Shown piece after piece: positions 36,010-44,203 of a DNA stretch of 64,000 bases. A model generated the notes under the pieces. That model was not told where the DNA came from and did not search any database. It saw nothing but the letters and a program-made list of their open reading frames with translations. The number at the start of each line of letters is the position of its first letter. Positions within the stretch are counted from its first letter, which is position 1. The position numbers were made by a program, and so were the translations under genes. Source of the stretch: Rhodobacteraceae bacterium S2214 (lineage in GTDB: Bacteria; Pseudomonadota; Alphaproteobacteria; Rhodobacterales; Rhodobacteraceae); assembly GCA_025141675.1 (NCBI GenBank), contig CP081161.1, positions 1,214,001-1,278,000 of the forward strand, given 5' to 3'.

Positions 36010-36084
36010 ATGAACCGCATTATTTATATTATCGGCCTTATCGTCGTCATCCTGTTTGTCCTTTCGTTCCTCGGCTTGCGCTAA
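36010..36084 (+). CDS. 24-residue single-helix membrane peptide
   Basis: A short frame begins at the ATG at 36010, with AAGGAA about 8 bp upstream, and encodes a 24-residue hydrophobic peptide starting MNRIIYIIGLIVVILFVLSF and ending in LR. It has a positively charged start, one complete transmembrane helix and a charged end, the usual look of small bacterial membrane proteins. The topoisomerase ribosome site overlaps its stop region and the topoisomerase ATG is 11 bp after the stop, so the two are almost certainly co-transcribed. From memory, similar peptides occur in other Rhodobacteraceae. The function is unknown. Confidence 0.65.
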   Translation: MNRIIYIIGLIVVILFVLSFLGLR

Positions 36085-36095
36085 AGGGCACGCCC

Positions 36096-37055
36096 ATGGT
36101 TTCGCACCTTGTTTACGTGTCTGACAAAGATCCGGGTATTGCGCGGCGCAGGTGCGGCCGTGGGTTTTCCTACGTCGGCCCCGACGGCACGACGATTGCG
36201 CGGGGTCCAGAACGTAAACGGATCGAGGCATTAGGCATCCCGCCCGCCTACGAAGATGTATGGATCTGTACGCAGATTAACGGACATCTTCAGGCGACGG
36301 GGCGCGATGCGCGCAGCCGCAAACAATATCGCTACCACCCCGATTGGTCCGCCGCACAATCCCAAACCAAATTCGATCACCTCGCCGATTTTGGTGAGGT
36401 ATTGCCGAAGATCAGACGCCGGATCGCCCGTGATGTCGAAACTGATCCCGGTGACGTCGAATTTGCGCTCGCCGCTGCGGTTATGCTGATTGATCGCGCA
36501 TCGCTCCGCGTCGGGAACCCTGACTATACCGCGCAAAACGGTAGCTACGGCGCTCTCACGCTGCGTCGCAGGCATGTGTCGTTTGACGGGGAACAGATCG
36601 GGCTGAACTTTACGGCCAAGGGTGGCAAGAAAGTGCGCAAAACCGTTACGGACAAGAAGTTGCAACGACTTCTACATGATATGAACGATGTGCCGGGCGG
36701 CGCGTTATTAAGCTGGGTCGACGCAGATGGCACACCGCAAACACTGTCGTCGCATCAGTTGAACGCCTATCTGGCCGACGCGGCAGGCGACGATGCGGTT
36801 ACAGCGAAAACATTTCGGACTTGGGCAGGCACGGTTGCCGGATTTGCCTGCGCAGAAAAAGGCAGCGCGACTATCAAAGACATCGCGCAAGCCGCCGCCA
36901 CGCGGTTGCACAATACGCCAACAGTCGCGCGAAACAGCTACATCCATCCGGCAGTAATCGACCTAGCCGGACAGGACTATATCGACGTCGCATCGGCTAA
37001 CCGTCACGGTCTATATGCGACCGAAAATCGTCTGCTTGGGCTGCTGACTAGTTGA
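36096..37055 (+). CDS. DNA topoisomerase IB (poxvirus/bacterial type)
   Basis: This 319-residue enzyme relaxes DNA supercoils through a 3'-phosphotyrosyl intermediate. The N-terminal domain begins MVSHLVYVSDKDPGIARRRC. In the catalytic domain I see the Arg region MLIDRASLRVGNPDY, the Lys in NFTAKGGKKVRKTV, the second Arg/His region TAKTFRTWAGTVAGF and the nucleophile Tyr282 in ARNSYIHPAVID. Length matches bacterial TopIB. A longer upstream frame is disregarded because the ATG at 36096 has AAAGGG before it. It is downstream of the small membrane peptide gene and convergent with the dioxygenase gene, 15 bp away. Confidence 0.92.
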   Translation: MVSHLVYVSDKDPGIARRRCGRGFSYVGPDGTTIARGPERKRIEALGIPPAYEDVWICTQINGHLQATGRDARSRKQYRYHPDWSAAQSQTKFDHLADFGEVLPKIRRRIARDVETDPGDVEFALAAAVMLIDRASLRVGNPDYTAQNGSYGALTLRRRHVSFDGEQIGLNFTAKGGKKVRKTVTDKKLQRLLHDMNDVPGGALLSWVDADGTPQTLSSHQLNAYLADAAGDDAVTAKTFRTWAGTVAGFACAEKGSATIKDIAQAAATRLHNTPTVARNSYIHPAVIDLAGQDYIDVASANRHGLYATENRLLGLLTS

Positions 37056-37070
37056 TCAGGGCGCTGCTGT

Positions 37071-37937
37071 TCAGTCGCGCGCCAGAACAACATCGAAATT
37101 CACCGACAGATATGGGGCGTCCACATTTCCGGACAGCGCCATCCCTTCAGGGAATGATGCCGCAGGTTGCTCAAGATACGTCATCACCAAATCATCGCGC
37201 ACTCCAAACACTGTGTCTTGATCAAGGTACGGATCGTCATCGGGGAAGACTTCGGTCACCAGCGTCCGGTAACCGGGCGCTTTCACAATGAAGTGCAGGT
37301 GTGATGGCCGCCAAGGATGACGCCCACATGCCCGTAGAATACCGCCGACCGGTCCATCTGAAGGCACGGTGTATTCAACGGGTTTGACCGTCGTGAACGC
37401 ATAGCGACCATCGTCGCCGACGGTCATTAACCCGTGAAACGAAAATGTGTCTTGGTCTTCGTCTTGGCTGGCATAAAGCCCGTTTGGGGCAGTCTGCCAA
37501 ATGTCGATTTCAGCACCTGGAATTGGTGTGCCATCCGTGTTTCTGATAACGCCTTCTGCCAGCAAAACAGGGCCGCCAAAGCTGCGTTTCATATCGCCGC
37601 CAACCTCTAACGGCGGCGCGCCGGAAACGTGGAATGGCCCCAATACGGACGATGATGTCGCTTCATCACTGGAATGCAGCATGTCGATCAGCGACGACAT
37701 TCCCAACACGTCAGAAGCCAGCACAAATTCGTGACGGTCTTCGGTTTCGATCGCGGCGCAGCCTTCCAGAAACGCGATCCCTTCCCGCCATTCGTCGTGC
37801 GTCAGCTTCGTTTCGCGGGCAAAGTCGTGCATGTGCTGCACCAGTGCCGACATGATTTCGCGGGTGCGCGGTGCCATGTCGTCGGCCATGTAGCTTTTGA
37901 AAACGTCGGTGATATTGTCTTTGGTCACGTTACGCAT
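37071..37937 (-). CDS. Intradiol ring-cleavage dioxygenase, probable hydroxyquinol 1,2-dioxygenase
   Basis: This 288-residue non-heme Fe(III) enzyme has the N-terminal catechol-dioxygenase helical domain (residues ~1-95), then SSSVLGPFHVSGAPPLEVGG, a segment typical of hydroxyquinol rather than catechol or protocatechuate enzymes. Probable iron ligands are the Tyr in NGLYASQDED, the Tyr in VKPVEYTVPSDG and the two His of RPSHLHFIV. It would cleave hydroxyquinol to maleylacetate in the cytoplasm. It is the last gene of a seven-gene operon with a TRAP transporter; no maleylacetate reductase gene is visible here. Confidence 0.85.
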   Translation of the reverse strand: MRNVTKDNITDVFKSYMADDMAPRTREIMSALVQHMHDFARETKLTHDEWREGIAFLEGCAAIETEDRHEFVLASDVLGMSSLIDMLHSSDEATSSSVLGPFHVSGAPPLEVGGDMKRSFGGPVLLAEGVIRNTDGTPIPGAEIDIWQTAPNGLYASQDEDQDTFSFHGLMTVGDDGRYAFTTVKPVEYTVPSDGPVGGILRACGRHPWRPSHLHFIVKAPGYRTLVTEVFPDDDPYLDQDTVFGVRDDLVMTYLEQPAASFPEGMALSGNVDAPYLSVNFDVVLARD

Positions 37938-37949
37938 GGCGATAGGTCC

Positions 37950-39254
37950 TTAAAGTAGTGCAAGGCTGAGAATTGGGAATTCGATCAGAATCAACAAAAT
38001 GATCAGCATCACGAAGGCGAAGGGCAGGGCACCCATGAACACGTCCTTGAGCGTAATGTTGTCATCGTTCAGCGTTGATTTGATTACAAAGCAGGATATG
38101 CCCAGCGGCGGCGTGAGCAGCCCGATTTCGGCCCCAACCACTGTGATGATGCCGAACCAGATCAACGACATGTCCATCGCTTCGACCAGCGGCAGGAACA
38201 GTGGCACGACGATCAGGATGATGGATGCAGTGTCCAAAATTGTGCCAAGGAAAATCATCAGCAAGACGTAAAGCAGCATTACGGTCCAGAACGACGCGGC
38301 ATTGCCCGCCAGTAGATCTTGCAGTTGGTTCGGCAGACCGGCGAGGCCCAACATCCGGCTATAGATCGAAGCGGCTGTGATCAAAAACAGGATGGCGGCT
38401 GTGATGTGACCTGTTTCCAGCAACGCCTCCCAGAAGCCTTTCAATGTCATCGACCGACGCACCAACGCAATAATCAGCGCGACAAGCGATCCCGTCGCAC
38501 CTGCTTCGACGGCAGTCATCCAACCTGTGTAAATGCCGCCCAGCACGATGGTGATCAGACCGACAGTGGGCAGGGTCTTGGATGCGATTTCGCGTGCGGA
38601 CATCCATTCGCTGTCAGCAACCGTGCGACCGCCGACAAATTCGGGGGTGAAACGCCCCATGAACCAAATCGCGGCGACATATGCGATCGCCAGCATGATG
38701 CCGGGAATGACGCCTGCCAAGAACATGTCGCCGACGGATTGCTCTGCGACAAAGCTATAGATAATCAACATCGCAGATGGTGGGATGATCATCCCAAGAA
38801 CCGATGATCCTGCGACGACACCAACCGCAAAACGTGGGTTGTAATCTTGGGCGATCATCTGGGGCACAGATACTTTGGTAAAGACCGAAGCGGATGCAAT
38901 TGAAGACCCTGTAACAGCAGCAAAAACAGCGTTTGCGCCGACTGTGGCCATGCCGATGCCGCCTTTAACGCGGCGAAACCGCATGGTCATCACTTCATAG
39001 ATGTCCCTGCCTAATCCGGCTTTCGACACGATTAATCCCATGAAGGTAAATAACGGAATGGTCGCGAAACTGTAGACCATCGCACTGTCGCCGACGGCAA
39101 TTTTCAGCAGGTTCAGCGACAAAGTGAAATTGTCGCGCATCAACCAAATCGAGATCAAGGACACCATGCCCAAGGCAACTGGAATGTAGACGCCCGAATA
39201 GATCAGAAAAACGATGGCAGCGACCGAAATGAGGCCGATTTCGATTGGTGTCAT
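37950..39254 (-). CDS. TRAP transporter large permease (DctM)
   Basis: This large membrane subunit has 434 residues and about 12-13 helices. It begins MTPIEIGLISVAAIVFLIYS and carries the DctM-type segments GMIIPPSAMLIIYSFVAEQS and GLLTPPLGISCFVIKS. It couples solute entry to the sodium gradient. It overlaps the DctQ gene by 4 bp and is followed after 12 bp by the dioxygenase gene. This order suggests that the imported solute is an acid or aromatic substrate of that operon. Confidence 0.95.
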   Translation of the reverse strand: MTPIEIGLISVAAIVFLIYSGVYIPVALGMVSLISIWLMRDNFTLSLNLLKIAVGDSAMVYSFATIPLFTFMGLIVSKAGLGRDIYEVMTMRFRRVKGGIGMATVGANAVFAAVTGSSIASASVFTKVSVPQMIAQDYNPRFAVGVVAGSSVLGMIIPPSAMLIIYSFVAEQSVGDMFLAGVIPGIMLAIAYVAAIWFMGRFTPEFVGGRTVADSEWMSAREIASKTLPTVGLITIVLGGIYTGWMTAVEAGATGSLVALIIALVRRSMTLKGFWEALLETGHITAAILFLITAASIYSRMLGLAGLPNQLQDLLAGNAASFWTVMLLYVLLMIFLGTILDTASIILIVVPLFLPLVEAMDMSLIWFGIITVVGAEIGLLTPPLGISCFVIKSTLNDDNITLKDVFMGALPFAFVMLIILLILIEFPILSLALL

Positions 39255-39820
39255 GGTTTGGTGCCGCCTGTTTTGGCATTGTCGTCATGTTCTGGGGCGC
39301 GGATCAATTGTGGGCGATCCTGCGCGGTGATGACTTTGATGGTAAAGATGAGGCAGGCCAACGCGCTGCCGCTTGCGATGACAAATTTGATCGGCCACCA
39401 CGGCACGGTAAATACGCCGGGGATGCCGAAAAAATCCTGCGTGCCCCACATTTTGATGAACTCTGGGAACATGATGTAGGCAATCAGGAACATAAAGATT
39501 GCAGAGACGGCATTGATCATCCGCCGGATATTCGATGTCAGGCGTGGCTTGCTTTGATGCAGCAGGTTGAGAAACCCGTCAGAGCGGGTCAATCGGTCCA
39601 CGCGGACAACGTCTGCAAGCTGCAAGAAAACGATAAAGACGACTGAAAGCTGGACAATTTCGTATGTCCCTTTCAGCGGGGAATTGAACAGCCCTCGCGC
39701 GACCACGTCGACGTTCAGGATGATGACAAGGGCGAGAACCATCAAGGTTCCAGCGATATTTGCGGCCATGGCTAAGGCATTGGCGACCCGAGAAAGACCG
39801 CCGATTGCTGACTTGAGCAT
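39251..39820 (-). CDS. TRAP transporter small permease (DctQ)
   Basis: This 189-residue four-helix membrane subunit includes GTLMVLALVIILNVDVVARG and IVQLSVVFIVFLQLADVVRV. It pairs with DctM and is coupled to it by a 4-bp overlap. It follows the DctP gene by 30 bp. Confidence 0.93.
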   Translation of the reverse strand: MLKSAIGGLSRVANALAMAANIAGTLMVLALVIILNVDVVARGLFNSPLKGTYEIVQLSVVFIVFLQLADVVRVDRLTRSDGFLNLLHQSKPRLTSNIRRMINAVSAIFMFLIAYIMFPEFIKMWGTQDFFGIPGVFTVPWWPIKFVIASGSALACLIFTIKVITAQDRPQLIRAPEHDDNAKTGGTKP

Positions 39821-39850
39821 GTTGTGCTCCCTTCTCGGGTCGACAAGTGA

Positions 39851-40924
39851 TTATTGGGCGGACCAGTCACGAACGCCGGTGAAACCAGCCGCTTCAAGCT
39901 TGGCAAGATATGCTTCAAGCATCTCTGTGCCCGGTTCGCCGTTATCGTTCAGTGTCGCTGCCCATTCTTGCGCAATGTTCGGAATGGCGGCGGCCCAAGC
40001 GGCACGGTCTTCTTCGGACACATCAACGATAGTCCCACCTGCTGCGACATAAGTCTCTTCGGCGGCTGCAGCGCGATCCATTGCGATGCCTGCAAGGTGA
40101 TCGCGGTAATCAATTGCGACGGCTTGCAGGACCTCTTTCACTTCATCCGGCAGATTGTTCCAGTAGTCTTGGTTCACCGTGACAGTCTTAGAGTTCACAG
40201 CCCCCAGATCGGCGCGCAGCATGTACGGCGCTACTTCGGAAATCTTGAAGGTCGCGGCAGCTTCTGGCCACAGCATGCCCGCATCGGCCAAACCGGTCTG
40301 CATCATGTTGTAGAAATCGGTCAGGCCACCACGGACGCCGGCCGCGTCATTAATACCTTCGAGATACCGCAAGTTCATACCGGCGCCGGCAACCTTGAAA
40401 CCTTCAAGATCAGAAACGCCTGCGACTTCTTGGGTCGAAAAGACCTGATAGCTGTTCAGCACAACGCCCGTCGCCAGATACACTTGGTTCTGTGCTGCGA
40501 ATTCGTTTTGCATCGCCGGAAATTCGCGGGCAATTTCATCAACGGCTTGGGCCACGGCGCGGGCATCAGATGACACAAACGGTGTGACTGCGGACAGGCC
40601 TTGGCTTGGCAATTTGGATGAATGGAAGATCGTGGTGACGATCCCGATGTCGCCCAAACCCAACTGGATGCCTTCAAGAACGCCTTTCGGTTTGACGATT
40701 GAGCCGCCATAGTTTTCCTGCCAGTCCATGACGTAATTGCCGTTCTCGGCGAGGCGGCGGTCAACTTCTGGAATGAAGAAGTTCGTGAATTCTTTTACCC
40801 AAAGGGCGCGATCCGGATAACCGTCGATCACAACTGCTGAAATCGTCTCTTGTGCGGCGACGGGCAGGGCCGTCATCGTCGCAAGCGCAGCACCCATCAC
40901 GGTGCGTCTTGTCCAAGTCATCAT
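39851..40924 (-). CDS. TRAP transporter periplasmic substrate-binding protein (DctP)
   Basis: This 357-residue receptor has an N-terminal export signal containing a twin-Arg (MMTWTRRTVMGAALATMTAL, cleavage near AAQ), so Tat export is possible. The DctP family pattern is seen in GVLEGIQLGLGDIGIVTTIF and GFKVAGAGMNLRYLEGINDA, with the conserved Arg that binds a carboxylate. The ligand is thus probably an organic acid. GGAGG lies 8 bp before the ATG at 40924. It lies in the same minus-strand operon as the ring-cleavage and hydrolase genes. Confidence 0.93.
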   Translation of the reverse strand: MMTWTRRTVMGAALATMTALPVAAQETISAVVIDGYPDRALWVKEFTNFFIPEVDRRLAENGNYVMDWQENYGGSIVKPKGVLEGIQLGLGDIGIVTTIFHSSKLPSQGLSAVTPFVSSDARAVAQAVDEIAREFPAMQNEFAAQNQVYLATGVVLNSYQVFSTQEVAGVSDLEGFKVAGAGMNLRYLEGINDAAGVRGGLTDFYNMMQTGLADAGMLWPEAAATFKISEVAPYMLRADLGAVNSKTVTVNQDYWNNLPDEVKEVLQAVAIDYRDHLAGIAMDRAAAAEETYVAAGGTIVDVSEEDRAAWAAAIPNIAQEWAATLNDNGEPGTEMLEAYLAKLEAAGFTGVRDWSAQ

Positions 40925-40965
40925 TTGTCATTCCTCCCAGAATACGGGCGTTCGCCCAATTGATT

Positions 40966-41424
40966 TTAGTTTGCTTTCACCCAATTCACGGTCAAATCCG
41001 TGCCCGCTGCTTCGAACAGCTTGGCAATGGCACAGTACTTTGCAGTCTCCACCCCAACCAAATCCAACTCCTCTTGGCTGGCCGGGGTGGTGCAATTCAC
41101 CGTGAGTGTGATTTCGGGAAACGGCACGTCGATCTCTTCCTCCATGAGAACGCCGCGCCGGTCGAATTTGCAGTTGGCGTCGATGTCGATCTCTCCCAGA
41201 TCAACGCCGAGCCGCTTTGCATTTTTATGTCCAATGACGTTGGTACAAGCGATTAAGGCTGTCATTGCAGCTTCCGTCGGGGTCGGGCCAAGGTTTGTGC
41301 CGCCCCGTTCCGCAGGTTCATCAATAACGACATTCAAATCGCGCACCGGAATTTCGGTGCGGGCATGCGTCGGACAGGCCGCTTTGGCGCGGTACGTCAC
41401 GACAGTTTTCATTTTGACAGCCAT
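40966..41424 (-). CDS. OsmC/Ohr family protein
   Basis: This 152-residue protein of the OsmC fold has the two Cys expected for peroxide-reducing members, one in TALIACTNVIGHKNAKRLGV and one in ETAKYCAIAKLFE. OsmC/Ohr proteins reduce organic hydroperoxides in the cytoplasm. Its place between the TRAP receptor and the nitroreductase suggests protection from oxygenase or quinone by-products. Confidence 0.88.
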   Translation of the reverse strand: MAVKMKTVVTYRAKAACPTHARTEIPVRDLNVVIDEPAERGGTNLGPTPTEAAMTALIACTNVIGHKNAKRLGVDLGEIDIDANCKFDRRGVLMEEEIDVPFPEITLTVNCTTPASQEELDLVGVETAKYCAIAKLFEAAGTDLTVNWVKAN

Positions 41425-41434
41425 CTTTGTACCC

Positions 41435-42100
41435 TCAGATTACGCTACAGACTTTGTCGAATGAAAAGCGTGGTAGCTTTTGAAACAGCGCCGTTTCATC
41501 GGCATAGCCAATGTTGCATAGAAAATTTGATTTCAGACGCGTGCCTTTGAAGAATTCTTCATCAACAATTGCGTTTGAAAAACCGGACATCGCACCAACG
41601 TCCAAACCAACAGCACGTGCCGCGATCATGAAATAAGCGCCCTGTAACGTCGCATTGCGGTCTGCGGTGTCTTCGCAATAGGCATCGTTCCCATCAAACA
41701 AATGGCGGCGGTCTTCATGCGGGAAAAGGAACGGCAGTTCGTGCCAAAAATCCATGTCCTGCGCGATAATCGCAGTGACCGGCGCGCCCATCATCTTTGC
41801 GACATTCTGCGGCTTTAGCGATTTGGCCAGCCGTTCTTTACCTTCTTTGGACTTCACGAATATGAAACGCGCAGGCAGTGTGTTCATCGACGTGGCACCA
41901 TTGATGGTGATGTCGAAGATTTCCTCAAGCATGCCATCCGGTATCGGGCGATCCGTCCACGCATAATGCGACCTTGCCTCACGCAGGATCAGATCAATGG
42001 CATCGTCGGACAGACGACTGATGCGAGCACGCAGAGTGCGGTGGTCTTCCTGCGCTTTGGCACGCAAAGCGTCCAGTTCTGAACCGGTTGGCGCGTTCAT
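41435..42100 (-). CDS. Nitroreductase family protein, RutE/HadB-like
   Basis: This 221-residue FMN reductase resembles RutE (malonic semialdehyde reductase) and HadB/TcpB-type quinone reductases of chlorophenol/hydroxyquinol pathways. Family text includes FDITINGATSMNTLPARFIF, MMGAPVTAIIAQDMDFWHEL and GAMSGFSNAIVDEEFF. In this operon a quinone-to-hydroxyquinol reduction upstream of the intradiol dioxygenase is attractive. The nearby malonyl-CoA genes also leave malonic semialdehyde reduction possible. It overlaps the FAH-family gene by 4 bp. Confidence 0.85.
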   Translation of the reverse strand: MNAPTGSELDALRAKAQEDHRTLRARISRLSDDAIDLILREARSHYAWTDRPIPDGMLEEIFDITINGATSMNTLPARFIFVKSKEGKERLAKSLKPQNVAKMMGAPVTAIIAQDMDFWHELPFLFPHEDRRHLFDGNDAYCEDTADRNATLQGAYFMIAARAVGLDVGAMSGFSNAIVDEEFFKGTRLKSNFLCNIGYADETALFQKLPRFSFDKVCSVI

Positions 42101-42978
42101 TCTGCCGCTACCCCTTGGCTATCGTTTTCATCAACGATTGGGTTCGAACAAATGCCGATGCCTTCGATTTCGATATCAACAGTTTCCCCGGGGACCAGCC
42201 AGCGCGGGTTCGGTTTCTTGGCGTGGCCAACACCCGGTGGTGTGCCCATTGCGATCAAATCTCCGGGTTCAAGCGTTGTGTATTCCGAAATGGTTGCAAT
42301 GGTTTGCGCGACCGACCAGATCATGTTGCCGGTATTGGATGATTGCAAAATCTCGGACCCGACGCGGCTTTCGATCTTCAGGCCCGCAGCCCCAGCAGGG
42401 ACTTCATCTGGCGTTACAACAAATGGGCCGATTGCGCCTGTGTTGTCGAAGTTTTTGCCGGGGGTCCACTGGTGGGTTTTGCGTTGATAGTCACGCACCG
42501 ACCCGTCGTTAAAGACGGTATAACCAAACACATGATCCAGCGCGTCCGCCTCTGAAATATGACGACCACCTTTGCCGATGATCATCATCAGCTCTGCTTC
42601 GTAGTCGAGTTTGTCGGAACACGTCGGGCGAACCAAAGGTGCGCCAGCTGCCATGATCGAATTCTTCCCACGCATGAACAGGGCAGGGTAGTCGGGGATG
42701 TCGTAGCCACCCTCTTTGATGTGATCAGTGTAGTTCAAACCAAGACAAATGATCGTTCCGGGCTTGGCGACAGGCAAGGCAGGCGTGATGTCACCGACAG
42801 GAACACGAGTAGCGCCGTCAATCTTGGCCGCGACCGATTCTGCCAGCGCGGGATCCGCAATCAGGGCCATCAAGTCAGAGCCGACAGCAGCGTCCAAAGC
42901 CGTCAAATTAACGGCCTCGTCACCCTTAACAGCAAACACCGCTGCGCCGTTCGCCGTCTCGCCCACCAAATATTTCAT
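42097..42978 (-). CDS. Fumarylacetoacetate hydrolase (FAH) family protein
   Basis: This 293-residue hydrolase/isomerase runs from the ATG at 42978 (AAGGA upstream), beginning MKYLVGETANGAAVFAVKGD. Metal-binding acid residues are visible in KLDYEAELMMIIGKGG (Glu pair region) and the family signature FGYTVFNDGSVRDYQRKTHQ. Members include acylpyruvases, oxaloacetate decarboxylases and enzymes that cleave ring-fission products. It is first in the operon and its promoter region holds the AATATCGATATT palindrome. Confidence 0.9.
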   Translation of the reverse strand: MKYLVGETANGAAVFAVKGDEAVNLTALDAAVGSDLMALIADPALAESVAAKIDGATRVPVGDITPALPVAKPGTIICLGLNYTDHIKEGGYDIPDYPALFMRGKNSIMAAGAPLVRPTCSDKLDYEAELMMIIGKGGRHISEADALDHVFGYTVFNDGSVRDYQRKTHQWTPGKNFDNTGAIGPFVVTPDEVPAGAAGLKIESRVGSEILQSSNTGNMIWSVAQTIATISEYTTLEPGDLIAMGTPPGVGHAKKPNPRWLVPGETVDIEIEGIGICSNPIVDENDSQGVAAE

Positions 42979-43035
42979 AAGTACAATCCTTGTCAGTTTG
43001 GATAATTTCTGCCTACAATTGTGTGGTAAGTCAAT

Positions 43036-43049
43036 AAATATCGATATTT
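43036..43049. promoter_or_regulatory. 14-bp palindrome, probable GntR operator (site 1)
   Basis: AAATATCGATATTT is a perfect palindrome in the 88-bp region between the divergent FAH-led operon (start 42978) and the YciI gene (start 43067). The 12-bp core AATATCGATATT recurs at 44159-44170 before the malonyl-CoA decarboxylase gene. The encoded GntR regulator lies between the two sites and is the likely binder. Confidence 0.7.
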
Positions 43050-43066
43050 TTGCGAGGGAGTGCAAA

Positions 43067-43453
43067 ATGGTTGCATGGGCAGACTATAAGGCGGAAGCAA
43101 AGTCGCGCGGCGCTTTGGCGTTGGAATTATACGTCGCAATGTCGACACCAGCCAAAGAACCGCAGGACGTCAAAGCCGCCTTGCCGGATCACCTCGCGTA
43201 TCAGGCAAAACTGGAACAAGCAGGCGCATTGGCTTTCGCAGGTCCGATGTCCGATGAAACCGGCGAGCACATGCAAGGCGTCGGGTTGGTCATCTACCGG
43301 GCCGAAAGCCTTGAAGCGGCGCGTGCTTTGGCAGAGGCCGACCCGATGCACCAAAGTGGCGCGCGGGCATTCACCTTGCGACGTTGGATGATCAACGAGG
43401 GATCATTGAATTTGTCGGTCGGTCTATCTACGAACGCCGTGACGCTGACTTAA
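43067..43453 (+). CDS. YciI family protein
   Basis: This 128-residue protein from the ATG at 43067 (GAGGGAG upstream) has the YciI/muconolactone-isomerase-like ferredoxin fold: LEQAGALAFAGPMSDETGEH and LAEADPMHQSGARAFTLRRW with the conserved Asp-Pro and His. Its role is probably as a small isomerase or hydrolase-type enzyme on the ring-fission products of the divergent operon. The GntR gene follows by 12 bp, so they form one unit. Confidence 0.85.
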   Translation: MVAWADYKAEAKSRGALALELYVAMSTPAKEPQDVKAALPDHLAYQAKLEQAGALAFAGPMSDETGEHMQGVGLVIYRAESLEAARALAEADPMHQSGARAFTLRRWMINEGSLNLSVGLSTNAVTLT

Positions 43454-43465
43454 GGGGATTTCCGC

Positions 43466-44128
43466 ATGAACATGATGGACGACACTAGCGGCAGAGAAAC
43501 ATCTGCCACCCGCGCGGCCTATCTGTCTTTGCGGGATATGATCCTGACCGGCGAATTGCCGGCGGGTAAAAAGCTGAAGATCGAACAATTGCGCAAATTG
43601 TTGGACACTGGCGCATCGCCAGTGCGCGAGGCGTTAAGCCTGCTGACCTCTGACATGCTGGTCGAACGGATCGATCAGCGCGGATTTCGTGCGGCCCCTG
43701 CGAGCCTTGCCAACTTTGATGAAATTCTCAGGCTGCGATGTGTTCTGGAAGATATGGCATTGCGCCAGTCTATTGGGCAAGGCACGCCAGAATGGGAAGA
43801 ACAGCTTGTTCTGTCGCATCACCGCATGAAGCGCATGACCAACACCGATGTCTTTGAGGATGCGCATAAGACATTTCACATGACGCTGCTGAGCAGTGCG
43901 AAATCGCCCATGTTGGAACGCTATTGCAGTCAGCTCTATGATCTGAACATTCGGTATCGTTATCTGGCCGCATCTGGGGATAACTATCAAACGCGGGATA
44001 TCGCAGCCGAGCATGACACCATCTTTGAAGCAGCCGTGCAGCGCGACGCAGATGCCGCGTCTGATGCATTGCTCAGCCATTATCGGCTCACAGGCGAATA
44101 CCTCATGTCTCAGCTGACCGATCTATGA
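43466..44128 (+). CDS. GntR family transcriptional regulator (FCD/FadR subfamily)
   Basis: This 220-residue regulator has the N-terminal winged HTH (YLSLRDMILTGELPAGKKLK, then ASPVREALSLLTSDMLVERI) and an all-helical FCD ligand domain with metal-type His/Asp residues (HKTFHMTLL, EHDTIFEAAV). FCD regulators usually respond to organic acids. It is flanked by two copies of the same palindrome, one before the divergent aromatic-type operon and one before the malonyl-CoA operon, suggesting it represses both and its own unit. Confidence 0.9.
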   Translation: MNMMDDTSGRETSATRAAYLSLRDMILTGELPAGKKLKIEQLRKLLDTGASPVREALSLLTSDMLVERIDQRGFRAAPASLANFDEILRLRCVLEDMALRQSIGQGTPEWEEQLVLSHHRMKRMTNTDVFEDAHKTFHMTLLSSAKSPMLERYCSQLYDLNIRYRYLAASGDNYQTRDIAAEHDTIFEAAVQRDADAASDALLSHYRLTGEYLMSQLTDL

Positions 44129-44149
44129 ATATACCGATTTAAAGTATAT
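44129..44149. promoter_or_regulatory. Inverted repeat ATATAC-N9-GTATAT after the GntR stop
   Basis: A perfect 6-bp inverted repeat (44129-44134 and 44144-44149) begins right after the GntR stop codon. It could be a weak terminator stem or a further regulator half-site ahead of the malonyl-CoA decarboxylase gene. Confidence 0.35.
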
Positions 44150-44158
44150 GATTGCAAT

Positions 44159-44170
44159 AATATCGATATT
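44159..44170. promoter_or_regulatory. 12-bp palindrome, probable GntR operator (site 2)
   Basis: AATATCGATATT is identical to the core of site 1 (43036-43049) and lies 33 bp before the GTG start of malonyl-CoA decarboxylase. Confidence 0.7.
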
Positions 44171-44203
44171 CTGACAGCATCGCTCTGAAAGACGGAGAGA
44201 CAC

